The notes under the pieces were generated by a model. It saw only the letters and a list, made by a program, of their open reading frames with translations, did not search any database and was not told where the DNA came from. From contig JADLSH010000073.1 of assembly GCA_016169945.1 (NCBI GenBank), positions 2,108,001 through 2,172,000 on the forward strand: a DNA stretch of 64,000 nucleotides, given 5' to 3'. Below, piece by piece: positions 34,801 through 43,800 of this stretch. How positions within the stretch are numbered: position 1 is the stretch's first letter; every line of letters begins with the position of its first letter. The stretch comes from Trachythela sp. YZ-2020. Lineage: Eukaryota > Cnidaria > Anthozoa > Malacalcyonacea > Clavulariidae. The translations under genes were made by a program, and so were the position numbers.

Positions 34801-37800
34801 TGCCGTTTGAATCTGATTGTTCAATCTATAAGCCTCTCCCAACTCACGATATACACTTGTTTCATTCTTTCTATCTCCTCGTTCCTTTGCAATTTTCAAG
34901 GATTTCTCGTAGTATTCAATTGCCGTTTGAATCTGATTGTTCAATATATAAGCCTTTCCCAACTCACGATATGCACTTGTTTCATCCTTTTTATCTCCTC
35001 GTTCCTTTGCAATTTTCAAGGATTTCTCGTAGTACTCAATTGCCGTTTGAATCTGATTGTTCAATATATAAGCCTCTCCTAACCCACGATATGCGCGTGT
35101 TTCATTCATTCTATCTCCTCGTTCCTTTGCAATTTTCAAGTATTTCTCGTAGTATTCAATTGACGTTTGAATCTGATTGTTCAATCTATAAGCCTTTCCC
35201 AACTCACGATATGCACTTGTTTCATCCATTTTATCTCCTCGTTCCTTTGCAATTTTCAAGTATTTCTCGTAGTATTCAATTGACGTTTGAATCTGATTGT
35301 TCAATCTATAAGCCTTTCCCAACTCACGATATGCACTTGTTTCATCCATTTTATCTCCTCGTTCCTTTGCAATTTTCAAGGATTTCTCGTAGTACTCAAT
35401 TGCCGTTTGAATCTGATTGTTCAATCTATAAGCCTTTCCCAACTCACGATATGCACTTGTTTCATCCATTCTATCTCCTCGTTCCTTTGCAATTTTCAAG
35501 TATTTCTCGTAGTACTCAATTGCCGTTTGAATCTGATTGTTCAATATATAAGCCTCTCCTAACCCACGATATGCACGTGTTTCATTCATTCTATCTCCTC
35601 GTTCCTTTGCAATTTTCAAGTATTTCTCGTAGTACTCAATTGCCGTTTGAATCTGATTGTTCAATATATAAGCCTTTCCTAACCCACGATATGCACGTGT
35701 TTCATTCATTCTATCTCCTCGTTCCTTTGCAATTTTCAAGTATTTCTCGTAGTATTCAATTGCCGTTTGAATCTGATTGTTCAATATATAAGCCTTTCCC
35801 AACTCACGATATGCACTTGTTTCATCCTTTTTATCTCCTCGTTCCTTTGCAATTTTCAAGGATTTCTCGTAGTACTCAATTGCCGTTTGAATCTGATTGT
35901 TCAATCTATAAGCCTCTCCCAACTCACGATATACACTTGTTTCATTCTTTCTATCTCCTCGTTCCTTTGCAATTTTCAAGGATTTCTCGTAGTATTCAAT
36001 TGCCGTTTCAATCTGATTGTTCAATATATAAGCCTTTCCCAACGCACGATATGCACTTGTTTCATCCATTTTATCTCCTCGTTCCGTTGCAATTTTCAAG
36101 GATTTCTCGTAGTACTCAATTGCCGTTTGAATCTGATTGTTCGATCTATAAGTCTCTCCCAACTCACGATATACACTTGTTTCATTCTTTCTATCTCCTC
36201 GTTCCTTTGCAATTTTCAAAGATTTCTCGTAGTACTCGATTGACGTTTGAATCTGATTGTTCAATCTATAAGCCTCTCCTAACCCACGATATGCGCGTGT
36301 TTCATTCATTCTATCTCCTCGTTCCTTTGCAATTTTCAAGTATTTCTCGTAGTACTCAATTGCCGTTTGAATCTGATTGTTCAATATATAAGCCTCTCCT
36401 AACCCACGATATGCACGTGTTTCATTCATTCTATCTCCTCGTTCCTTTGCAATTTTCAAGTATTTCTCGTAGTATTCAATTGACGTTTGAATCTGATTGT
36501 TCAATCTATAAGCCTTTCCCAACTCACGATATGCACTTGCTTCATCCATTGTATCTCCTCGTTCCTTTGCAATTTTCAAGTATTTCTCGTAGTATTCAAT
36601 TGACGTTTGAATCTGATTGTTCAATCTATAAGCCTTTCCCAACTCACGATATGCACTTGCTTCATCCATTCTATCTCCTCGTTCCTTTGCAATTTTCAAG
36701 TATTTCTCGTAGTATTCAATTGACGTTTGAATCTGATTGTTCAATCTATAAGCCTTTCCCAACTCACGATATGCACTTGCTTCATCCATTGTATCTCCTC
36801 GTTCCTTTGCAATTTTCAAGGATTTCTCGTAGTACTCAATTGCAGTTTGAATCTGATTGTTCAATCTATAAGCCTCTCCCAACTCACGATATACACTTGT
36901 TTCATTCTTTCTATCTCCTCGTTCCTTTGCAATTTTCAAGGATTTCTCGTAGTATTCAATTGCCGTTTGAATCTGATTGTTCAATATATAAGCCTTTCCC
37001 AACTCACGATATGCACTTGTTTCATCCTTTTTATCTCCTCGTTCCTTTGCAATTTTCAAGGATTTCTCGTAGTACTCAATTGCCATTTCAATCTGATTGT
37101 TCAATATATAAGCCTCTCCTAACCCACGATATGCACGTGTTTCATTCTTTCTATCTCCTCGTTCCTTTGCAATTTTCAAGGATTTCTCGTAGTATTCAAT
37201 TGACGTTTGAATCTGATTGTTCAATATATAAGCCTTTCCCAACTCACGATATGCACTTGCTTCATCCATTGTATCTCCTCGTTCCTTTGCAATTTTCAAG
37301 TATTTCTCGTAGTACTCAATTGCAGTTTGAATCTGATTGTTCAATCTATAAGCCTCTCCCAACTCACGATATACACTTGTTTCATTCTTTCTATCTCCTC
37401 GTTCCTTTGCAATTTTCAAGGATTTCTCGTAGTATTCAATTGCCGTTTGAATCTGATTGTTCAATATATAAGCCTTTCCCAACTCACGATATGCACTTGT
37501 TTCATCCTTTTTATCTCCTCGTTCCTTTGCAATTTTCAAGGATTTCTCGTAGTACTCAATTGCCGTTTGAATCTGATTGTTCAATCTATAAGCCTCTCCC
37601 AACTCACGATATACACTTGTTTCATTCTTTCTATCTCCTCGTTCCTTTGCAATTTTCAAGGATTTCTCGTAGTATTCAATTGCCGTTTGAATCTGATTGT
37701 TCAATATATAAGCCTTTCCCAACGCACGATATGCACTTGTTTCATCCATTTTATCTCCTCGTTCCTTTGCAATTTTCAAGGATTTCTCGTAGTACTCAAT

Positions 37801-38972
37801 TGCCGTTTGAATCTGATTGTTCGATCTATAAGTCTCTCCCAACTCACGATATGCACTTGTTTCATTCTTTCTATCTCCTCGTTCCTTTGCAATTTTCAAA
37901 GATTTCTCGTAGTACTCGATTGACGTTTGAATCTGATTGTTCAATCTATAAGCCTCTCCTAACCCACGATATGCACGTGTTTCATGCTTTTTATCTCCTC
38001 GTTCTTTTGCAATTTTCAAGGATTTCTCATAGTATTCAATTGCCGTTTGAATCTGATTGTTCAATATATAAGCCTCCCCTAACCCAAAATATGCACGTGT
38101 TTCATTCATTTTATCTCCTCGTTCCTTTGCAATTTTCAAGGATTTCTCGTAGTACTCGATTGACGTTTGAATCTGATTGTTCAATCTATAAGCCTCTCCT
38201 AACCCAAGATATGCACGTGTTTCATTCATTTTATCTCCTCGTTCCTTTGCAATTTTCAAGGATTTCTCGTAGTACTCAATTGCCGTTTGAATCTGATTGT
38301 TCAATCTATAAGCCTCTCCTAACCCAAGATATGCACTTGTTTCATTCATTTTATCTCCTCGTTCCTTTGCAATTTTCAAGGATTTCTCGTAGCACTCAAT
38401 TGACGTTTGAATCTGATTGTTCAATCTATAAGCCTCTCCTAACCCAAGATATGCACTTGTTTCATTCTTTCTATCTCCTCGTTCCTTTGCAATTTTCAAT
38501 GATTTCTCGTAGTATTCAATTGCCGTTTGAATCTGATTGTTCAATATATAAGCCTTTCCCAACGCACGATATGCACTTGTTTCACCCATTTTATCTCCTC
38601 GTTCCTTTGCAATTTTCAAGTATTTCTCGTAGTACTCAATTGCCGTTTGAATCTGATTGTTCAGTCTATAAGCCTCTCCTAACCCAAAATATGCAATTGT
38701 TTCATTCTTTCTATTTCCTTGTTTCTTTGCAATTTTCAAGGATTTCTCATAGTACTCAATTGACGTTTGAAACTGATTGTTAATGTTATAAACATGTCCT
38801 AACCCAATGTTTGCTACCGTTATTTGGTTTTTGTCTTCCAGTTCCGTCGCCAGTTTCAAGGCTTGTTGAAAGTTTTCAATTCCCAGTTGAATTTCACCGC
38901 TTTCTAAATATAAGAGCGTCCGGAATTAAGGCACGCGTCTAGTTTTAGCTTGTTTGTACGTTCTTCCTCCAT
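27730..38972 (-). CDS. giant TPR-repeat protein with C-terminal FAM111-type trypsin-like protease
   Basis: Predicted - strand exons: 38972-38960 (possible 13-base start exon), 38903-34458, 32734-31295, 31167-31099, 30720-30655 and 28877-27730 (stop). Every junction is phase 1 with AG/GT borders, and the joined length is 7,182 bases (2,393 residues). Order: about 37 near-identical 40-residue TPR units, about 12 divergent TPR units, a 45-residue acidic/Ser-rich linker, then a serine protease. The triad (His in TNFHV, Asp in RLDYKFLRL, Ser in GASGSPVF) has FAM111A-like motifs and spacing. No signal peptide is seen, so the protein is probably intracellular. TPRs bind peptides or partner proteins; a sensor-protease role is inference. 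It could be two genes (TPR-only, and TPR plus protease); transcript data would settle that. The 5' end is the weakest part. Confidence 0.72.
27740..27786 (-). repeat. 15-bp coding repeat, (EQPMN)3 at protease C-terminus
   Basis: The + strand has ccattggctgttcatt-type units repeated three times in frame, giving EQPMNEQPMNEQPM just before the stop. The unit length is a multiple of three, so copy number can change without breaking the frame. Confidence 0.85.
29018..29156. repeat. foldback element
   Basis: ttgaccgagcgtgaggcctg and tctgaaatatcagacc pair with ggtctgatatttcacagtac and aagcgaggtcaa. Confidence 0.75.
29510..29646. mobile_element. foldback MITE with gttatttaccgg termini, copy 1
   Basis: gttatttaccgg, gaggtccggatgcaaaacac and ggtcttgaaaacg pair with cgttttcaagacc, tttttgcatccggacc and ccggtaaataat. 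The arms are long and nearly perfect. caaccaatcaga lies about 55 bases before the left terminus. Confidence 0.85.
29932..30076. mobile_element. foldback MITE with gttatttaccgg termini, copy 2
   Basis: The termini (gttatttaccgg / cggtaaataa) and organisation match copy 1, but the internal arms differ (aggtccgtactggaaaaata / tatttttccagtacggacc). cagccaatcaga lies about 45 bases before the left terminus, as in copy 1. Confidence 0.85.
30655..30720 (-). CDS. linker exon of TPR-protease gene
   Basis: A 66-base exon, acceptor tttctataatag and donor GTTACAG|gtagaa, phase 1 on both sides. It reads SRTEKTNSETFGTFQEAEPV in the frame fixed by its neighbours. The sequence is polar and probably flexible. 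Confidence 0.6.
31099..31167 (-). CDS. linker exon of TPR-protease gene
   Basis: A 69-base exon, acceptor ttttctcttgtatag and donor GTACCGG|gtaagc, phase 1 on both sides. It encodes a polar linker, LPDVDTTHQHEPMEKRSSSP. It is too short to call alone; the matching phase and both splice sites support it. Confidence 0.6.
31295..32734 (-). CDS. TPR exon with about 12 divergent repeats
   Basis: A 1,440-base exon (480 residues), acceptor tgtattcatttcttcag and donor GAAGCAG|gtaatt, phase 1 on both sides. It encodes about twelve 40-residue TPRs that are clearly diverged from each other (for example KLLILGRSCQNAGQNEEAIK, ACLMLGNTFQQMKQHEKAIE, SNQAIGNILSNTGNYDKAKE). Joining the array exon to it reads R-I-A-E-K-L-L-I-L-G, a continuous TPR helix. 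The contrast with the homogenised exon suggests this part is older and under normal constraint. Confidence 0.85.
32827..33463. mobile_element. GC-rich inverted-repeat element with internal minisatellite
   Basis: gggaggtgagggagggtgat, gcgcagggcgccgcgat and gtgagcacc at the left pair with gtgctcaccc, attgcggcgccctgcgc and catccccccctccc at the right. The centre (about 32905-33125) is a degenerate ttgaatcattgaatcctaag tandem repeat. Confidence 0.8.
33713..33937. repeat. dispersed repeat, copy B
   Basis: Second copy of the 6223-6450 repeat, same orientation, containing caccatcacgtgat and tgctgacgtcagca. Confidence 0.85.
34458..38903 (-). CDS. TPR-array exon (~37 homogenised 40-residue repeats)
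   Basis: One uninterrupted 4,446-base exon, acceptor tcttatatttag|AAAGC and donor ATTGCAG|gtaggt, phase 1 on both sides. The unit is about LGEAYRLNNQIQTAIEYYEK followed by SLKIAKERGDKMDETSAYRE: a 40-residue TPR of the kinesin-light-chain/LGN kind with the L-G-x-x-Y, A/S and Y/L packing positions. The first unit (GLGHVYNINN) and the last one are more diverged, as expected at array edges. Read past the donor, the frame soon becomes non-TPR (AGRLAYIDLILAF...), which supports the splice. The exon has no stop, frameshift or indel over about 37 units. Confidence 0.85.
34501..38880 (-). repeat. 120-bp coding tandem array, about 37 units
   Basis: Every 120 bases the block ctcctcgttcctttgcaatt recurs in exact register from 34501 to 38880 with no insertion or deletion. 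Differences are single bases at a few recurring positions. Higher-order copies occur: 35761-36300 and 37441-37980 differ at only about 4 of 540 bases (offset 14 units), and 36841-37080 equals 37321-37560 exactly (offset 4 units). This is the signature of unequal exchange or gene conversion acting on whole units. Confidence 0.95.
38960..38972 (-). CDS. possible start exon of TPR-protease gene
   Basis: ATGGAGGAAGAAC followed by gtacaa could be a 13-base coding exon. A 56-base intron (38904-38959) would then join it in phase 1 to the array exon, reading M-E-E-E-Q-S-G-E-I-Q. In the array frame itself, a TAA lies just upstream of 38903, so an upstream exon is needed. The donor is weak and the real first exon could lie further away. 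Confidence 0.3.
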
Positions 38973-39229
38973 TCTTAACGCTTATTAATTCTAGTCTAGT
39001 ACTGTTGATCTTTGATAGCTGAAAGTATAAAAATAAGTACTTTAGCATTAAAAGCATCTCCTTTTTAAGGAGTTTAATATGAAGCTTGGTTATTTGTTCT
39101 CAAACAAAGCTTCCGTTCAAACAATGAACTTTCTTTCCCTAGCCTCTTCTTGGCGTTTCTGATTAAAGTTTAAACTCTCATTACGACGCTTATGACTCGC
39201 ATTACGACTAATACTCTCAAATATGGAAA

Positions 39230-39620
39230 CCTCCGAATACGGATACTCTACCCAAGATTTAGAGTGTCAGAGAGGTTTGTGACAGTCTGTATTGGAGAGA
39301 TGTTGGATCGAGGCGTGTTCATATTAGAGAGGTGTTCGTATTACGGAACACTTCTCTAATACGGACACATCCCTAATATGGACACCTCTCTAATACGGAC
39401 ACCTCTTTAATACAAACATCTTCCTTATTTGGGCCCCACGAACGCGTCTTTACTGCGGACGCTTCTCTTAATGTACGTTCACACTTTGCGATTTGTCGGG
39501 CCGATTTCAGATGCACGTTAATGATATCTACAATCGGCCCGACAAATTGCTGTGTGTGAACGTACCTTTATACGGACACCTCTATGTTCCGACAAAATCC
39601 TCAACGGACAGTAAATCTCG
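39230..39620. mobile_element. pogo/Tigger-like terminal fragments
   Basis: Tandem aatacggacacctctctaat-type units on both sides of an inserted foldback (39473-39565). A related fragment lies at 45879-46005. Confidence 0.55.
39473..39565. repeat. foldback MITE inserted in pogo-like fragments
   Basis: gtacgttcacactttgcgat and ttgtcgggccgat pair with atcggcccgacaaattgctg and tgtgaacgtac. Confidence 0.85.
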
Positions 39621-40560
39621 GCTCCCAAGGGTAAAAACTGATGAATTTATTTAACATCTTTATTAGGGAAAGTCTAGTAATCAGGTGATGAAACATTTTA
39701 TTCGCATGTTCAACGCTGCGACCTGTGTTGCAATTCGTTTCAGTCCATATGCAGCACTATGTTGATTGTCAGAGATGGTTAGTTATTGAAAGTTTAGAAC
39801 TTTGAGTAGAGTCTTAAGTGTGACATTGTCGATGTGAGCTTTGGAAATCGAATACATCTCAGATACATCTCTAATATACAGGATTTTTTCCTTAGGCGTC
39901 CATATTCGAGAGATTCGTCTATATACGATTTTTAAAGCCATGTTAAACGAGGGAATTTTTAAACGGTATGTTATGCATGGTGACGTCATCGTATGAGGAC
40001 ACATGGGCTAATGTGTCATTTTCGCCTTTAATAATATTGACATTGCCTTATAAGTTGTGTTCAAATTGCGCTGAAAGGAAAACCTTCGTGAAGGTGATGG
40101 GATGTTTTCGAGTGCAATAGGCCTTTGCATAACGTCACAAGTATATGTCAAAACAACGAGTAACTATATATAGTACAAAGAACAATTATTAATGTATTCA
40201 GCCGGTGGTGTTGACTTGACAGTAGACTGAATGCGATTATTTGAACAGCAAACAATGGTAATTTATAACCCCTTTTGCAACTATTTGCTTAATTTTCCAG
40301 TCCCCCAGAGATATTTTAGGTATTTCCTTTGTATGACAGCAGTTATCTTTCCACTACCGGCTTATCAATTATAATAACCAACTTATCTGTCTAATGTCTC
40401 AGACGGAAGGCATAAAATTCCTATTGGCAGCAAATATTCTATGATTCATAACCAACCAATCTCAACGCCTGTTCATATAGATACGTAGCTACCGACCCAA
40501 AATCGTGTACGATCGAGTGGGTCTTTCAGGTATGACCTATAGTACAAAAACCAAGAAAGA

Positions 40561-40925
40561 TTGTCACAATTTTCTTATGTTGCCTATTTACTACTACAGC
40601 CTTATTTACTGTTCTTGGGATCGTTTTGTAATTGGTGTGGAAATGCTTATCTAGAGCATAATATGATAAAACTACAAAGAGTAATTATTGGCGCTATATG
40701 TATGTTTGTTTTAAAATTTCCCAATATAAAAAAGTTCATAGCCATAGATTAGGTTGGGGCCGTGTACTACCGTTCGCTGGTCTATTCAACCAATTATAAA
40801 AACACTCTTGCTAGTCAAGGTGCAGAGGTGTGGAATAATCTTCCCGCACAATATAAAGAACCTATACTGTAGTACTTCATACATCTTCAATAGTTTAGAA
40901 AATAGCATTATTTGACTTTGGGCAA
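40561..40925 (+). mobile_element. LINE ORF2 C-terminal remnant
   Basis: The + strand shows WCGNAYLEHNMIKLQRVIIG, then TLASQGAEVWNNLPAQYKE. The LQR(V) and VWNNLP blocks are hallmarks of the end of non-LTR reverse-transcriptase ORFs. Stops interrupt it. Confidence 0.6.
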
Positions 40926-42979
40926 ACAAATGCCTAGCGTTCCATATCAGAAATGGTATAATTAGTAATGTATCTTACTATCATATCATATCTAGAACTA
41001 TTTTTATCGCTACTTTTCCTTTCTCTTCAAACACTCCAACTGACAGCATATTTATAATATAAATTTATAATCTAGGGGTCTTAGTACTGTATATGTGTAC
41101 AAATTACAACTGAACCTATGATATCATCTATGGATATGATATCATTTTCTCCAATGACACAATTACATTATATTGATCTGGTATGATGTGTTATATACCG
41201 CACAATGTGGTCTATGCATTAACTATATGAATGGAATTGGATTATGCACCTGACTCTCAACCTTCAAAACATTTTATATTCATGAGTGGCCTCCATCATA
41301 CGACCTCTTTGCTACTATATGTTCTTATAATAGCACATCAATGTTGCTCAACCCCGAAAATTTTAATATCACTACACTAAAATGAAGTCATGCATTAACA
41401 AGTAACTACAATCGCGCTATAACAAGCAAACAACATTGGACGGGGGTGGAGGAGAGGGGGATTTCGATGTTTAATTTTGTGACTTTTGTCTTTGTTTCAT
41501 TCAATCAGCGGCAGTGTTGCACGGGATTGTCGGCTGAATTAATTATGCGCAACATTAGCAGTAAAATAGCTTTGGTTAACGGATTTGACCTGACCTCTTG
41601 CGTAAGTTTCAAATTCCCGACACTTTAGTAAATTCCATGATCTATAAATTATTTTTTTCTGAAATAATCTATGTTTTTGCCAATGCGCTGAGTCTCATGC
41701 ATTTTTGACAATTTACGCAACCACAATATGCCAAGAATTGCTAAGATTATTGATAGGAAGCTAAATGTACGGAAGTGTTTCCATAGTCGTTCTCTGTTTA
41801 AAATAGAGAATGTGCAATAAAGTAGCGTTTCTTAGTGCTCACTAGTTAAGGTTTGAAATAAAAAAAATTTCGGCCTGTGGGCCAAAAATCTGACCACGAT
41901 TGTCAAGAATTAAAACGAGAACAACACTTTGCGAAGGTTCATCTAATAACCTGAATTCACTAGAAAATCTTGAGAAATTTCCGACTGCAACAAAGCATTA
42001 TTTGCAAAAATTAAAGTATGCACTTCACAGTTTACGATTTACACATACAAACAAAAGGATAATTATAAAGAAATGATTTATTCCAGGTGTAAACCGTAAA
42101 TCGTTTGCCAGAATACATAATTAGTCTACGATTTGGTCAAATCTGGTTATATATTTTCCTGTCGAAAGCTCTTTAAAATTTTTCTTATTATGATGACTTG
42201 CACATATTGTGAGGAAAATTTTGATAAAAAGTATAATGTGACTGTATTTAATATTGAACCCTATTTTATTTGTACAATGGATGTAGTTGACATGCGCGCA
42301 ATATCGCGCAACAAATAAGCGGAGTTTATCCATTTATAATGGCTTTGCTATGCTGATGCACATTATTTTTTCAATTGGGAACCGCACCGATTTGACACCC
42401 ACCGGGCCGTCGTGTTTCAAATACTAATCCCTGCATCTGTAATAATTGTAAAGCCAAAGATATTCACTATACCGCGATGCGTCGCGTTAGTCTTGCGCAC
42501 ATATGCCTCTCTTCAATTTGAGACAGTCCTGGCAAATTCAATGTCCTTTTTTTTTCTCGTTTTATGTTCTTCAAATACATATTTAATACACGGATGACTT
42601 AATACCCCTCGCCACAACTATTATGAAGACCATGATCTGTTGTACATAAGGTATCCTTCTCCTATTCTTTACAAGTAACTGTTTTGCCCAACTATATGCA
42701 CAGATACATGTACGTTTAGCGTATCTGGCTTTTGTATCTGCGCTAGCACAGGTCACTGGCGGAGATATATTGCCATTGCCTTTGTAATCATGGCGCTGTA
42801 AAACACGTGAGGCGAAACGCGCTCATAGCGCGTATATCCATGTTTGATTCGGATGGTTCTTTCTGGAAATCATGTGGACATTTAGGTCAAGGTATTTTTG
42901 GAGTCAACTTATAACATCATAGACTCCTTCTTTCCGACAAAGATAGTTAAAATACATGATGATGACAAACCTTTTTTAA
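40926..42979. other. intergenic, nothing recognised
   Basis: AT-rich between two LINE remnants. Short frames exist but none shows a family motif or splice support. Confidence 0.5.
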
Positions 42980-43800
42980 TTAATTAACTGGGAAAATAAA
43001 AAAATAGTTGGTAAGCGAAACAAAGCCTATACATAAGAGTGGCAAATGTCTACCTTTCAAGACTGTTAGAAACCAAATTGTATCGGAGATTCGCGTCGCG
43101 AAAAGAAAGTTTTACGGGTACAAAATTAGTCCAACTTATAGTCAAAATCCTAAGGTAAACGATATTCTTGGGAAAAGAAAGAGAACAATATCGTGTTATC
43201 GTTACTTGACCCTGACACGGAACTATACCCATGCATGGAACTATATACAGCATTACAAGTGATTTCTCTGAAGAGTACGGGGTGAGTGGCTAGCACATGG
43301 TGAATTAGAATTCCCACCTCCAATTACAGAAGAAAATGTTGCCAAAAATCTAAGAAATCTTTAACGTCGGGAAAGCAGCGGGCCCGTATGACCCATTTAT
43401 GAAATTGATCAAGTTGTTTCCAAACTTTCCCGCTATCCCTTTGGCTAATATATTTAATGAATCATTCATGTCAAAAACCTTTCCCAAAATTTGGATATTT
43501 TATACTGTATGTGGGATTCTAAAAGTCACCCCTTGTTGAGTCATACGTTGTTGAGTGGGTATATGATGACATAAACGAGAAAGTTAGTGAAGGATTTCCA
43601 GGATCTTCGGCAGTTTTGGCTCTTGTGAGAATCGTACACAAGTGATTTTCTGCCATGGAGGAATATGGTAATAGTCATTCGACCTGATCGACCATAATAA
43701 GTTATTGCATACCTTTGAGAAAATTGGTGTTAGACCAGCTGTGATAGCTTGGCTCGGGTCATATCTCCAAGGTAGATCACAAGTAGATCACTAGCTACGG
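42980..43800 (+). mobile_element. decayed LINE: reverse-transcriptase N-terminal part
   Basis: Broken frames show RNQIVSEIRVAKRKFYGYKI, then GKAAGPYDPFMKLIKLFP, IPLANIFNESFMSKTFPKIW, EWVYDDINEKVSEG, PGSSAVLALVRIVHK and a degraded DLIDHNKLLHTFEKIGVRP. These are finger/palm blocks of a jockey-like non-LTR reverse transcriptase. It ends before the catalytic F-x-D-D box and contains stops and shifts. Confidence 0.85.

Larger units (their letters stand above)
38973..40560. other. intergenic with pogo-like fragments
   Basis: Upstream of the TPR-protease gene. 39230-39420 holds several copies of ctctctaatacggacacc, a string typical of pogo/Tigger-like element ends. A foldback lies at 39473-39565. 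A further upstream exon of the TPR gene could lie here, but none is convincing. Confidence 0.5.

Noticed and set aside
34467..38783. A 1,438-residue open frame on the + strand across the TPR array, plus several shorter nested ones
   Set aside because: It is the antisense shadow of the 120-bp array: a frame free of stops in one unit stays free in all. The - strand encodes clear TPRs; the + product has no known fold and biased Phe/Leu/Ser content.
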